Position numbers and translations under genes: made by a program | Notes under the pieces: generated by a model | Told to the model about the DNA's origin: nothing | Databases searched by the model: none | What the model saw: the letters and a program-made list of their open reading frames with translations, nothing else | Assembly (NCBI RefSeq): GCF_003364215.1 | Contig: NZ_NXLU01000001.1 | Span: 124,001 to 188,000 of the forward strand | DNA length: 64,000 nt | Direction: 5' to 3' | Origin: Helicobacter cholecystus | GTDB lineage: Bacteria > Campylobacterota > Campylobacteria > Campylobacterales > Helicobacteraceae | In this document: one piece after another, positions 7,918 through 16,934 of the stretch | Layout of the letters: every line of letters starts with the position of its first letter | How positions within the stretch are numbered: the stretch's first letter is position 1

Positions 7918-8898
7918 TTAGTTTTTAAGAAAAAATTCTTTTATTTCTTGATGTTTTTTACCTAAAGCAAATACATTAGCTCGGATATTTCTAGGGATTC
8001 TTAATTTTCTACACAAATCTCTAAAATCTTTATCCATTATTATTTTTACCTTTGAACAAAGATAAATTCTTCCCTCATCACTCTCAATAATCCATTTCCC
8101 ACCAATTTCACAAACAAAATTCTCTTTAATAATTTCCTTTTTTTGCAGTGCACTCAGAAGATATCCCCTTTTTTTAAGTAATAAGTCAATCTGATGCAAA
8201 TCGTCTTCTTGATCTCCTCTTTGAAAACTAGCTATATCCCCAAATTCTGTAATTTCTTTTTTTTTATAAAGCCTTTTTTTTTCTTGATTTAAATATTCTA
8301 GGCTCTTCTCTATCCCTCTTGAATATTTTAAAATTAAAGGTTGTAAATACTGTCTAAAAATGTTACGTGTATATTTTTCCTCTTGATTGCTCAAATCCTC
8401 AAAATAAGCAATCCCTTTTTGCTTGCAATACTGATACAAACTTGCCTTGGGTACTTTCCACAATGGGCGATAAATTAAATATTCTCTATAACTTTGCACA
8501 AAATCAAATCCAAGCAAAGTATTTAACCCTGCACCTTTGCACATTTGCATCATGGTCCACTCAAATCGATCATCAAGTTGATGAGCCAAGATCAAACCAT
8601 CGTATCCTCTTTTAATGATCTGTGAGAAAAACTCATAGCGAAACTCCCGTGCTTGAGATTCAAAATTATTCATAAATTGTGGGGCTTGAGTGCAAAAACA
8701 AAGCTTTTGATGTAACCGTGCAAGCTTTTTAGCATAAACCACCTCTTCTTTACTCTGCTCTCTTAAACCGTAATCTACAATTGCAATATCAAACTCTACT
8801 CCCAAATCCAATAGCAAAAAAAATAATGCACTGCTATCTACCCCTCCTGAAAAACCAAGCAAATACCTTCCCTTTGGTAATGTTTCAATTTCAATCAT
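7918..8898 (-). CDS. tilS: tRNA(Ile)-lysidine synthetase
   Basis: Attaches lysine to C34 of the CAU-anticodon tRNA-Ile so that it reads AUA codons. The ATP pyrophosphatase P-loop SGGVDSS is close to the N terminus, and AHQLDDRFEWTMMQMCKGAGL is the second conserved segment of the family. The start is placed at MIEIETLPKG; the longer frame, 19 codons upstream, would run across the divergent ridA promoter. At 326 residues it is shorter than E. coli TilS and appears to lack most of the C-terminal domains, as in other Campylobacterota. Confidence 0.93.
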   Translation of the reverse strand: MIEIETLPKGRYLLGFSGGVDSSALFFLLLDLGVEFDIAIVDYGLREQSKEEVVYAKKLARLHQKLCFCTQAPQFMNNFESQAREFRYEFFSQIIKRGYDGLILAHQLDDRFEWTMMQMCKGAGLNTLLGFDFVQSYREYLIYRPLWKVPKASLYQYCKQKGIAYFEDLSNQEEKYTRNIFRQYLQPLILKYSRGIEKSLEYLNQEKKRLYKKKEITEFGDIASFQRGDQEDDLHQIDLLLKKRGYLLSALQKKEIIKENFVCEIGGKWIIESDEGRIYLCSKVKIIMDKDFRDLCRKLRIPRNIRANVFALGKKHQEIKEFFLKN

Positions 8899-8927
8899 TT
8901 CCGCTTCTTTTTGGTTTTGATTTTTTC

Positions 8928-8937
8928 TATAATTATA
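8928..8937. promoter_or_regulatory. overlapping divergent -10 elements, tilS/ridA
   Basis: TATAAT on the plus strand (8928-8933) precedes ridA by about 33 bases, and on the minus strand another TATAAT (8937-8932) precedes tilS by about 34 bases. The two hexamers overlap within TATAATTATA, so polymerase could occupy only one at a time. Assigned from sequence match alone. Confidence 0.45.
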
Positions 8938-8965
8938 TAAATTTTCATGATTCAAGGAGAATATT

Positions 8966-9325
8966 ATGTCATACCCTAAAGCAATCGGGCCTTATAGCGC
9001 ATATACAGTAGCAGGAGATTTGGTTTTTATCTCAGGACAACTTCCACTTGATCCAGAAACTATGGAATTTGCTGGGAAAGATATTAAAACACAAACCCAT
9101 CAATCCCTAAACAATATTAAAGCAATATTAAAAGAGCTTGGATTAGGAATGGATTGTGTCATTAAAACTACAGTTTTACTCTCTGATATCTCTGATTTTG
9201 CGCAAATGAATGAAGTGTATAGCTCATTTTTCTCATATCCCTATCCTGCAAGAAGTGCTTTTGCAGTGCGTGATTTACCCAAAGGAGCGAAGGTAGAAAT
9301 CGAAGTCATTGCAAGTAGAAAATAG
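8966..9325 (+). CDS. ridA: RidA/YjgF-family enamine deaminase
   Basis: Hydrolyses reactive enamine/imine intermediates (for example 2-aminoacrylate) released by PLP enzymes, protecting amino-acid metabolism. The protein of 119 residues carries the family motifs [19 protein letters not shown] and the C-terminal [21 protein letters not shown], including the conserved Arg that binds the substrate carboxylate. The ribosome-binding site AAGGAGA lies 6 bases before the ATG. It is divergent from tilS, with the DedA gene 45 bases downstream. Confidence 0.95.
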   Translation: MSYPKAIGPYSAYTVAGDLVFISGQLPLDPETMEFAGKDIKTQTHQSLNNIKAILKELGLGMDCVIKTTVLLSDISDFAQMNEVYSSFFSYPYPARSAFAVRDLPKGAKVEIEVIASRK

Positions 9326-9370
9326 TTCTTATACACAAAGCAGTCACTCGACATTCTTCAAAGGAATATT

Positions 9371-10003
9371 GTGCATAATCTTATTAATTTCATCGTTGAT
9401 ACTGTTGGAAATTTGGGCTATCTGGGTATTTTTATGATGATGTTTTTAGAATCTAGCTTTTTTCCTTTTCCCAGCGAAGTAGTAATGATCCCTGTAGGTG
9501 TGCTGATTTACAAAGGGGAGATGAATGTATATTTGGCAATTGTTTGCGGAGTAGGAGGCAGTCTTTGTGGAGCTTTGCTGAACTATTATCTTGCTTTAAA
9601 AATGGGGAGAGCCTTTATTCTTAGGTATGGAAAATATGTATTTTTTACCCCTGAGAGTATGCGAAAAATAGAAGTCTTTTTTAAAAAGCATGGCCATATC
9701 AGCACTTTTGTAGGGAGACTGCTTCCTGGAGTGCGTCAATACATTTCTCTCCCTGCTGGAATTGCAAAAATGAATCTAGGTAAATTCTGTATTTTTACCA
9801 CTTTTGGCGCAGGAATATGGGTATGTATTCTCACTTGGATAGGCTACTCTCTAGCTTATCTCGTTCAAGATCCTCAAACTATTGATTTACTCCAAGGGGA
9901 AAATGCACAATTCTTTAAAGATTCTCTTTGGCAATGGACGTTCTATATTTTAGGAGCTTTAATTATTCTTATTGCCCTATATATCTATAAAAATAGAAAA
10001 TAA
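9371..10003 (+). CDS. DedA-family membrane protein
   Basis: Integral membrane protein of 210 residues with the DedA/SNARE-associated (VTT) pattern: [17 protein letters not shown], then [14 protein letters not shown], then [20 protein letters not shown] with the conserved GR..P..R. Members act in membrane lipid scrambling or flipping, for example undecaprenyl-phosphate recycling, and in proton-motive-force homeostasis. The start codon is GTG with AAGGAAT upstream. Whether it handles undecaprenyl phosphate or phospholipid cannot be told here. Confidence 0.92.
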   Translation: MHNLINFIVDTVGNLGYLGIFMMMFLESSFFPFPSEVVMIPVGVLIYKGEMNVYLAIVCGVGGSLCGALLNYYLALKMGRAFILRYGKYVFFTPESMRKIEVFFKKHGHISTFVGRLLPGVRQYISLPAGIAKMNLGKFCIFTTFGAGIWVCILTWIGYSLAYLVQDPQTIDLLQGENAQFFKDSLWQWTFYILGALIILIALYIYKNRK

Positions 10004-10087
10004 TTTTTATTATAAATTTTGTTAGTGAAGTTATTAAAACTATTTTTTATTTTGCTTGGAATTTAATTTTGTTTCTCTTGCTTTTGG

Positions 10088-10116
10088 TATAAAATAGCAT
10101 TTTTATCTCTAGGAGG
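10088..10116 (+). promoter_or_regulatory. promoter -10 and RBS ahead of nikK
   Basis: TATAAAAT (10088-10095) follows GG in an extended -10 context, with T-rich sequence upstream. AGGAGG (10111-10116) is six bases ahead of the ATG chosen for nikK. Transcription would start near 10102. I looked for a NikR operator in the 116-base gap and found no convincing one. Confidence 0.5.
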
Positions 10117-10122
10117 TTTTTG

Positions 10123-10812
10123 ATGTTTAAAATCATTGCAATCATTGGATTATTATGTGTTGGAGCCTTTTCTCATCAAATTGTAGCTAAGCCTTTAGGA
10201 AAAAATCAATATGAAATCGCATTTTGGACACATCAGGGATTTGAAAAATACAATCCTGCTCAACTTCTAAGTGTTAAAGCCTTTGATAGTGATCTTACAC
10301 CCATTAAAGCTGGAATCGACTATCACAAAAATGCCTTGGTTTTAAGCGAAAAAACTGCAGCAATGATGAGTGCAATTTTTGATGCAGGCTATTGGGTAGA
10401 AACCCACAAAGGCTTTGTGCAAGGTGATAGAATGAATGCAAAGGGTATTGTTTTTAGCTCAATTCACTCCATTAAAATGACAAAAACCCTATTTTCTTGG
10501 CAGGATGCTATGACTAAGCCTGTAGGAGAAATCTATGAAATCGTGCCTCTTAGGAATCCTTTTACTCTAAAAGTAGGGGACACCCTACCTGTACTTGTGT
10601 TAGAAAATGGAAAACCTGCTGTGAATGTAAATATGGAAATTGCAAATCATGATCAATTACAAATTAAGACAGATGCCCAAGGAAAAGTGCTTATCCCTAT
10701 TAAAAGCAAAGGGCTTCAAATCATTGTTGCAAGTTTTGAGAAAACCTTGCTTGATGATCCCAAAGCTACTACACTTTTTGTGCAATCTTCTCTAACATTT
10801 GAATTGAAATAA
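10123..10812 (+). CDS. nikK: DUF4198-type periplasmic component of nickel ECF transporter
   Basis: Signal peptide (MFKIIAIIGLLCVGAFSHQ) followed by a secreted domain with His residues near the mature N terminus and a C-terminal Ig-like segment (VGDTLPVLVLENGKPAVNVNME, then TDAQGKVLIPIKSKG). This matches DUF4198 proteins found as NikK next to NikLMQO. ATG is preferred over a TTG one codon earlier because of AGGAGG spacing. It probably captures Ni2+ in the periplasm and delivers it to the NikM core. Cobalt cannot be excluded as substrate. Confidence 0.78.
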   Translation: MFKIIAIIGLLCVGAFSHQIVAKPLGKNQYEIAFWTHQGFEKYNPAQLLSVKAFDSDLTPIKAGIDYHKNALVLSEKTAAMMSAIFDAGYWVETHKGFVQGDRMNAKGIVFSSIHSIKMTKTLFSWQDAMTKPVGEIYEIVPLRNPFTLKVGDTLPVLVLENGKPAVNVNMEIANHDQLQIKTDAQGKVLIPIKSKGLQIIVASFEKTLLDDPKATTLFVQSSLTFELK

Positions 10813-11243
10813 TGGTTCGGTTATTTTATTTATCATTGCTATGCATGAGCAGTATCTGGGCTCATGGAATTTTTTATGATCTCAAAGAAGATAAAGCACT
10901 TGTTTTTCATATCAATTTCTCTCAGACTACTCCTGCAAGCTATGCAAAAGTCATAATCTATAAGGGGGATTCTGCAATTCCCTATTTGGAAGCAAATTGT
11001 GATGAGAGAGGTGTATTTGCCTTTATTCCCCCAAAAGAAGGGACTTATAGGGCATATGTAAGTGGTACAAGTGATCATGGGGAACATACGCAAGAATTTA
11101 GTTTTGAGGTAGGGAAAGATTTTTCACTCTCTACATATCAACAACCTCTTTATGAGAGGTACTCTGGTGTTTTGAGTGCCATTGGATTGCTTTTTGGACT
11201 TTTTGGAATCCTTGCTTTACTTAAAAGCAGAAAGAAAAATTAA
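10812..11243 (+). CDS. nikL: NikL-like component of nickel ECF transporter
   Basis: Signal peptide ending WAHG, a 100-residue extracytoplasmic domain (GVFAFIPPKEGTYRAYVSGTSDHGEHTQEF, an Ig-like carboxypeptidase-regulatory pattern) and a C-terminal membrane helix with basic tail (KSRKKN). The small helix-anchored partner between nikK and nikM is called NikL in NikKMLQO-type transporters. His residues in the SDHGEH loop may bind metal. Its start shares a base with the nikK stop and its stop shares one with the nikM start. Confidence 0.75.
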   Translation: MVRLFYLSLLCMSSIWAHGIFYDLKEDKALVFHINFSQTTPASYAKVIIYKGDSAIPYLEANCDERGVFAFIPPKEGTYRAYVSGTSDHGEHTQEFSFEVGKDFSLSTYQQPLYERYSGVLSAIGLLFGLFGILALLKSRKKN

Positions 11244-11824
11244 TGCATATTTCTGAGGGGATTTTAAATACACCAACACTTGTAGCTGGATGGGCTATTT
11301 CTGCACCCTTATTTGCTTATACACTCTATAAAATCCCTCAAAAAGAGATTCCAAAAGTTGCCTTACTCTCTGCACTATTTTTTGTAGGCTCTTTTATCCA
11401 TATTCCCTTTGGCCCAACAAGCTTCCATCTCATTCTTAGTGGTCTTATAGGTGCAATTGGTGGAGTTTATGCAATCCTTTCTATTACGATTGCACTAGTT
11501 TTTCAAGCCCTGCTTTTTGGTTTTGGAGGATTGGGGGTTTTAGGTATCAACATTCTTGTACTCTCCATACCTACTATTATCATTTGGTATTTCCTTAAAC
11601 CTAGAATCACAACACTCAAAACCTATGAACTGTTTTTAGGTGGGGCGCTTCCCGCACTTTTTAGCCTTATATTATTGAGCGCTATCTTGCTCTCTAATCA
11701 CATTAAGCTTGAATATGGTGTTATGGCCATCTTTCTTTATAATCTTCCCTTATTGGGTATAGAGGGTTTGATTTGTGTTTTTAGTGTTAAATTTATTCTT
11801 CAATATATGCCTAGGGCTCTATGA
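11243..11824 (+). CDS. nikM: nickel/cobalt ECF transporter substrate-binding subunit
   Basis: Starts MHISEGIL, the invariant N terminus of CbiM/NikM, in which the amino group and His2 ligate the metal. Several membrane helices follow, with the conserved HIPFGPTSFHLILSGLIGAIGG segment (second and third His ligands). Length 193 is normal. It forms the S component of an energy-coupling-factor transporter with NikQ and NikO. Nickel is favoured because Helicobacter species need it for urease and hydrogenase and the gene has NikK/NikL partners. Confidence 0.9.
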   Translation: MHISEGILNTPTLVAGWAISAPLFAYTLYKIPQKEIPKVALLSALFFVGSFIHIPFGPTSFHLILSGLIGAIGGVYAILSITIALVFQALLFGFGGLGVLGINILVLSIPTIIIWYFLKPRITTLKTYELFLGGALPALFSLILLSAILLSNHIKLEYGVMAIFLYNLPLLGIEGLICVFSVKFILQYMPRAL

Positions 11825-12459
11825 CACGCCCTAATTTTTATTTTTTACTCTTACTTTGTGCATATGGATGTATTTTTCTTTTTCCCTCCTATTGGCTTTT
11901 TTTACCTGCTTTATATGTATTCATCTATTTATCACACACATTAAGGAAATCTTTATTTTGGTTGGGAATTTTTAATCTCCTTATGCTTTTTTGGCTAAGC
12001 TTCCTTATTTTAGGAGGAGAATGGAAAAAAGGTTTTAAAATCCTCTGGGTTTCTAATCTTTTTATTACTTTTGCACTTGGACTTTATTGCCATAGAGGAG
12101 CAATGTTTATCACTCAATCCTTACAAAATTTTTCTCCAAAAAAAATGAATATTTTAGTTTTTTTAAGTGCAAAACTGATTGATGAACTTAAACATGAACT
12201 TAAAATAAGCAAACACACATTCCAAATTCGTCTCCCCTCTCATTCAAATCTAATCATCACTTGCAAGGCTTATGGCTATTTAATTGGTAAGCTCATCTGT
12301 CATGGATTATTACGAGCAGAGCAACTCTCTGTGACACTCAAAGTTCGAGGATATGATGGAAGTAGGCTTGGTATCTTAAGTGAGTTTGCTACAATCAAAG
12401 ATTATTTTGCATTAGGACTTTTGCTTATCAGCATACTTTTAGGAGAGCTCTATGGTTGA
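11821..12459 (+). CDS. nikQ: ECF transporter T component
   Basis: A 212-residue membrane protein of the CbiQ/EcfT type: four to five helices, then a cytoplasmic region with coupling helices (AYGYLIGKLICHGLLRAEQLSVTLKVRGYDG), where the 'RAEQL..T...RG' motif corresponds to the conserved A-R-G coupling segment. It links ATP hydrolysis by NikO to the NikM subunit. It overlaps nikM by 4 bases and nikO by 8. Confidence 0.88.
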   Translation: MTRPNFYFLLLLCAYGCIFLFPSYWLFLPALYVFIYLSHTLRKSLFWLGIFNLLMLFWLSFLILGGEWKKGFKILWVSNLFITFALGLYCHRGAMFITQSLQNFSPKKMNILVFLSAKLIDELKHELKISKHTFQIRLPSHSNLIITCKAYGYLIGKLICHGLLRAEQLSVTLKVRGYDGSRLGILSEFATIKDYFALGLLLISILLGELYG

Positions 12460-13024
12460 GGCAAGAAATCTTGCTTATAGAATTGATGGAAAAGAGGTTT
12501 TTTCTAGCTTAGATTTTAAAATTGAGTCAGGAGAGAAAAAACTTTTAGTTGGGAAAAATGGAAGTGGAAAAAGCTCGCTCTTAGGAATTTTGCAAGGATT
12601 TTTATCTCCAAGTGAAGGAGAGGTTTTAAAGCCCAAAGAGCTTAAAAGCACCTATCTTTTTCAAGATACGCTCAATCAATTTATTGCACCGATTGTGCTA
12701 GAGGATGTTGCTTTTTCTCTTATTGCTAAAGAAAAATATACTCAAGAAAATGCACTCAATCAAGCTAGAGAGATTCTTAAAAGATTAGAGATTCCTCACC
12801 TTGCCCAAAACTCTATTTTTTCTCTCTCGGGGGGTGAAAAACGCCTTATTGCGCTCGCAGGGGTACTTGTATGTGAATGTGATTTATATTTACTTGATGA
12901 ACCGTTCAATGAACTTGATCAAAAACGATGTGAGATTGTTAAAGAAATTATTTTAGAAAAAAAAGGAGCTTGCTTAATAGCAAGCCATCAAATTTTAGAC
13001 TGGAAAAATCAATTAAAACTGTAA
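12452..13024 (+). CDS. nikO: ECF transporter ATPase
   Basis: ABC ATPase of 190 residues, on the short side for CbiO/NikO (often above 220). It has a Walker A GKNGSGKSS, Q-loop FQDTLNQF, signature LSGGEKRLIALAG, Walker B DLYLLDEPFNELD and the H-loop His in IASHQI. No truncation is visible, since all motifs are present and it ends at a terminator-like hairpin. It powers uptake by NikM/NikQ. Confidence 0.92.
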   Translation: MVEARNLAYRIDGKEVFSSLDFKIESGEKKLLVGKNGSGKSSLLGILQGFLSPSEGEVLKPKELKSTYLFQDTLNQFIAPIVLEDVAFSLIAKEKYTQENALNQAREILKRLEIPHLAQNSIFSLSGGEKRLIALAGVLVCECDLYLLDEPFNELDQKRCEIVKEIILEKKGACLIASHQILDWKNQLKL

Positions 13025-13045
13025 GCAAGAATAAAATTCTTGCTT
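13023..13045. terminator. hairpin terminator after nikO
   Basis: Perfect 10-bp inverted repeat AAGCAAGAAT / ATTCTTGCTT with a 3-base loop, beginning inside the nikO stop codon and followed by GGTGTTTT. It sits between convergent nikO and the outer-membrane gene and could act in both directions. Confidence 0.75.
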
Positions 13046-13051
13046 GGTGTT

Positions 13052-13690
13052 TTAAAATACATATTTATAGCCTGCACCAATAAATGACTTAGCACCACCA
13101 CCAAGTGATTGCTTATCACCTTCATGCCACTGTTTTGTGACTTGTGCAAAAGGGAGTTTCGCATAAACTTCTACTCTATGATGTCTTGCAAGCAAAGTTG
13201 TCAAACCTACACGACCATCAAACCCAAGAGTATGAACATTATCTAAACGTGAATAAGAGTTAAGTGCAAGTTGATATTGAGTTCCAATACCTCCAAATAG
13301 ACCCAAACTAAAACTTCCCTTATTAACAAGGTTAAGAATCATATCAAAGCTAACTTCTGTTGAAAATACTTCTTGTTTCCAGCTTGAACCATCATCAAAA
13401 TCAACTGATGAATATCCAAGACCCAATCCCCATCTTAAACCAAGAACACCAAAATTTGCTTCTTGTCCAAGAATACCAGCTACAGCAAAGCCTCTTCCAT
13501 AATAAGCAGTAGATCCTTTAATAATATCACCAAGAGTCCCTGCTGAAATAGTTCTAAATCCGCCTTTATCTGGATATGCGGAAGTTACTGTCTGTCCGAG
13601 ATACCCTCCTTCAATACCAATATAGAATTTTGCCGATGCTACAGAAGCAAAGCTTAAAGTTGCAAATACTAAAGTGAGTAATCTTTTCAT
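13052..13690 (-). CDS. outer-membrane beta-barrel protein
   Basis: Signal peptide (MKRLLTLVFATLSFASVASA) followed by amphipathic strands rich in Gly, Tyr and aromatic residues (KFYIGIEGGYLG, GLRWGLGLGYSS) and ending in ...GAGYKYVF. The C-terminal Phe is the usual signal for BAM-mediated insertion. 212 residues suggests an 8- to 10-strand barrel. It resembles small Helicobacter outer-membrane proteins, but I cannot assign a subfamily. The ribosome-binding site is AGGAGGAAA. Confidence 0.85.
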   Translation of the reverse strand: MKRLLTLVFATLSFASVASAKFYIGIEGGYLGQTVTSAYPDKGGFRTISAGTLGDIIKGSTAYYGRGFAVAGILGQEANFGVLGLRWGLGLGYSSVDFDDGSSWKQEVFSTEVSFDMILNLVNKGSFSLGLFGGIGTQYQLALNSYSRLDNVHTLGFDGRVGLTTLLARHHRVEVYAKLPFAQVTKQWHEGDKQSLGGGAKSFIGAGYKYVF

Positions 13691-13782
13691 ATTTTCCTCC
13701 TAGATTTTTTACTCAATTCCCTATATCGGAAACTCTATAAAAAAATAAAGGCAAGATTGTAACTTTTTTTGTTTGATACATT

Positions 13783-14337
13783 TTAAGAGTTATTTCTAAT
13801 CTTGCTTACAAGATTAGAAAGCACGGCAAGAAGGGATTTTTTAAAAGATTCAACATTGGTGCCTTTTTCTTTTTGGGAAATAATTCCACTTTTGAGCACT
13901 TCAAAATTCTTTAGACTTGAGAGTTCATAAAAAACACTAATTTCTACCTCTCCACTCGCAAGTATGTCAAAATTTAAAATCTCCATTTTTAAAAGAAAAT
14001 CATTCTTAATTCCACTAAATGGGGGAATTGAAGTATGTATACACTCTGCATTAAATTTTTTTAGAAGCATTTTTTTAAAAAGATTTTTTGGCAAATCTAT
14101 CCATACTTGTGTTTGAGAAGCGACAATTTCTCCATTTGCTTTTCTTAAAATCATTGAAGGATTTTCATAAACAGCTACAGATCGAATCTCACTGATCCCA
14201 AGATTGATGCTCTTTTTGCATTTTTTCTCTTTAAAGTTTTCATCAAGATCAAAATAACTCACTTGTGGCAATGGGGTTTTTAATTCAAAACATCCACTTA
14301 AAAAGAGACATAAACCTAAAATAATAAGCTTTTTCAT
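13783..14337 (-). CDS. lipoprotein, ABC-type transport auxiliary component
   Basis: Lipobox LFLSGC (Cys16) after a short hydrophobic signal. The remaining 170 residues include YFDLDENF near the start and a segment (LGISEIRSVAVYENPSMILRKANGEIVAS, then IWDLPKNLFKKML) typical of the ABC_trans_aux family, periplasmic lipoproteins that partner MCE transporters (PqiC-like). It overlaps the MCE gene stop by 4 bases and is the last gene of the lipid-transport set. It probably completes a trans-envelope lipid channel. Confidence 0.75.
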   Translation of the reverse strand: MKKLIILGLCLFLSGCFELKTPLPQVSYFDLDENFKEKKCKKSINLGISEIRSVAVYENPSMILRKANGEIVASQTQVWIDLPKNLFKKMLLKKFNAECIHTSIPPFSGIKNDFLLKMEILNFDILASGEVEISVFYELSSLKNFEVLKSGIISQKEKGTNVESFKKSLLAVLSNLVSKIRNNS

Positions 14338-15131
14338 TGATTTTCCTGCTTTTGTTTTCTTTGTCCAAAGAGAGTGTCATAAGGGCTTTTTTCTAATCGA
14401 TCAAGTAAAAAATTAGCTTTTGAAAAAAATCGATTGATTTCTCCTATTGTGGATTCTAATCCCAACATTGCAGGAGAAACAATAGCTCTTAGATTATAAT
14501 CTCCTCTTTTGACACCAAGATTAATCTCATCGATAGCTTCTTTTGTACTCATACTTAGAGCATCAATATTTTTGCGAGTTTGCTCTAAGTTCTTTGTCAC
14601 ATCCTTTAAAGAGGCAATAATTTCTCTAATATTATTACTATTTTGATCATCAAGTATTTTTTTAATGCCTACAATAATTTTTTTCACATCTTCTCCACTT
14701 GTTTGAACATCCTCAAAGAGTTTGCCTATAAATCCTTTTTCATAACAAAGCTCATTTTTATTTTTCAAAATCTCGCCACTTCCTTGAATCACTTGTAAAA
14801 ATGTTGTTCCTGCAAGGCCTTGGCTTTCTGGCATTACACATGCTCCTTCTTTTAGTTTAATTTCTGAGAGAATATTAAGTCTAATCTCTATTTTCTCCAT
14901 ATCCCCTTTTTTAAATCCAATACTTTTAATCTTACCCACCAAAATCCCCTTATAACGCACTGCACTCCCCATGCTAAGCCCTGAAATACTCTCTGGAGAA
15001 TATACAACATACTCTTGGTATTTTTCCTCATCCAAATATTTCCCACCAATCCAAAAAATAAATGCAACCATTGCCACAATGATGGCTAAAAAGATTCCAC
15101 CAATTAAAACAAAATTTACATTCCTTTCCAT
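14334..15131 (-). CDS. MlaD/MCE-domain lipid-binding protein
   Basis: One N-terminal helix (about residues 7-28) followed by an MCE domain: YSPESISGLSMGSAVRYKGILVGKI is the hallmark opening, and QGLAGTTFLQVIQGSGE the usual end. Then comes a long helical tail that is probably periplasmic. MCE proteins form hexameric rings that pass phospholipid between inner and outer membranes. It starts inside the end of the ATPase gene (16-base overlap). With the ATPase and permease it makes an Mla-like system. Confidence 0.92.
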   Translation of the reverse strand: MERNVNFVLIGGIFLAIIVAMVAFIFWIGGKYLDEEKYQEYVVYSPESISGLSMGSAVRYKGILVGKIKSIGFKKGDMEKIEIRLNILSEIKLKEGACVMPESQGLAGTTFLQVIQGSGEILKNKNELCYEKGFIGKLFEDVQTSGEDVKKIIVGIKKILDDQNSNNIREIIASLKDVTKNLEQTRKNIDALSMSTKEAIDEINLGVKRGDYNLRAIVSPAMLGLESTIGEINRFFSKANFLLDRLEKSPYDTLFGQRKQKQENQ

Positions 15132-15868
15132 ACCCTCTCTCCTCGCTTACTCAAAAAGAGTTCTCCAATTTCTTTTGAATGCACCATTTCTTTTAAATTT
15201 CCATCAAAAATAATCTTGCCTTTCTCTAAAACAACAAAACGATCCATACAATCTCTAACAGAATCAAGATCATGTGTAACCATTACAATTGTAATTCCTA
15301 AAATCTCTCGTAATTTTAAGATAAGTTCATCAAACTTTTCACTACTTGCAGGATCTAATCCACTTGTTGGTTCATCTAAAAATAAAATTTCTGGAGAGAG
15401 TGAAAGTGCTCTTGCCAAGGCTACGCGCTTTTTCATCCCCCCACTAAGCTCATAGGGGTAAAGATTGCAAACCTTTTGAGAAAGTCCCACAAGAGAAAGC
15501 CACATCTTAGAATTCTCTTCAATAATATGCTTTGGATAATCTGAATATTCACTGAGTAAAATCCCCACATTTTCTAAAACATTCATTGAGCTAAAAAGTG
15601 CACCAAATTGAAAAAGTACACCACAACGTCTAAGCAAAAGCTCTTTTTTTCTTGATGAAAGTTTGCAGAGATTTTCTCCAAAAATTCTTACTTCTCCCCC
15701 ACTTATAGGATTGAGCATTAAAAGAGTTCTGAGCAAGGTGGATTTTCCGCTCCCACTCCCTCCTAAAATCCCAAAAATTTCACTTTTTTTAACGCAAAAA
15801 CTGATTTTGTCATGAATAGTAATGCCATCATATTGAGTTATAAGATCTTTAACCTGTATAAGATTCAT
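15116..15868 (-). CDS. MlaF-like ABC transporter ATPase
   Basis: 250-residue ATP-binding subunit with Walker A GGSGSGKST, Q-loop FQFGALFSSMNVLENV (typical of MlaF/Ttg2A), signature ELSGGMKKRVALARAL, Walker B EILFLDEPTSGLDP and VTHDLDS. It drives lipid movement through the MlaE-like permease. The start overlaps the permease stop by 4 bases. Confidence 0.93.
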   Translation of the reverse strand: MNLIQVKDLITQYDGITIHDKISFCVKKSEIFGILGGSGSGKSTLLRTLLMLNPISGGEVRIFGENLCKLSSRKKELLLRRCGVLFQFGALFSSMNVLENVGILLSEYSDYPKHIIEENSKMWLSLVGLSQKVCNLYPYELSGGMKKRVALARALSLSPEILFLDEPTSGLDPASSEKFDELILKLREILGITIVMVTHDLDSVRDCMDRFVVLEKGKIIFDGNLKEMVHSKEIGELFLSKRGERVWKGM

Positions 15869-16934
15869 AGATCAAACCTTGTAAAAACAAAAGAAAAGAT
15901 CGCATTCACAACAATAATCCAAAAAAGTGCACTCACAACACTCAGTGTAGTATATTTTCCAACTGATTGGGTATTGCCCTGTATTTCTAATCCTCTATAA
16001 CACCCCACTAATGCGATCACTGCTCCAAAAAATGGAGCCTTAATCACACCTACCCACATATGAGAAATACCAACATATTCATAAAATCTTTCAATATATT
16101 GTATAAAAGTAATATCTGTTTGCACTTTAATCACTAATGCACTCGCAAAAAGTGAAACACTATCAGCCACAAACACAAGCAAGGGCATTACAATCACAAG
16201 GGCCAAGAATCTAGGCAAAACAATAAAGCGATACCAATCAAAGCCCATCACTCTCATTGCATCCAACTCCTCTGTAATTCTCATTACACCAATTTCTGCT
16301 GTAAAACTTGATGCACTTCTTCCTGCAACAACAAGTGCTAAAATAAAAGGTCCCATTTCACGTAAAGCAAGTTTTGCCATTGTCTCAACGCTTGCTAATG
16401 GCACACCCATTTTTTGAAGTTGTATTACTCCTTGAATACTGATTGCACAACTCACAATTGCACAAGTTACAAGTCCTACAGGAAGAGCTTTAAATCCTGA
16501 ATGATTCATATGAAAAAGCAAGGAAGAAAATCTTAAGAGTTTGGGATGAAGAAATATTTGAAATAATGAAACAATAAAATATCCAAAAAAATTAAAAAAA
16601 TCTAAAAAACCTTTGGCCTGTTGATAAACCCAAATTCCTAGTTTTGCTAAAAATGATGAGGAGTGGGGGATGATTTGAAATTCGGAGCGTCTTTGAATAA
16701 GAGAGAATATTTCAAGCACCTCACAATGAGCATCTATTAATTCATAAGTAATATTCTTCTGTTTTAAAATTTCATCCAAAAAAATAGCAAAAGAAAAATC
16801 TATTTTTTTAAGATTTTTGCATTCAATCTTAAGATGAGGAAGTGAGGGAAGATCTAGGAAGTAATGTTGCCTGAAACTTTGATAATTACATTCTCCACTC
16901 AGCCTAAGAACATCCCCTGAATTTCAATACTCAT
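15865..16934 (-). CDS. MlaE-like permease with N-terminal STAS domain, frameshifted
   Basis: The permease domain is intact (GLVTCAIVSCAISIQGVIQLQKMG, LREMGPFILALVVAGRSASSFTAEIG, IRLEELDAMRVMG-like EELDAMRVMGFD). The expected start is the ATG at 16934-16932, which shares bases with the glmS stop (TGATG). From it MSIEIQG is read, but the frame then shifts by one base at a four-G run (16917-16914). In the other frame GDVLRLSGECNYQSF... and KIDFSFAIFLDE continue as a STAS-like domain straight into the permease. Without the shift translation must begin at a TTG near 16779 (304 residues). See findings: real lesion, slippage site or sequencing error. Confidence 0.85.

Noticed and set aside
10004-10119. 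NikR operator upstream of nikK
   Set aside because: AT-rich half-sites can be drawn, but none matches the known TRWYA-N15-TRWYA spacing well enough.
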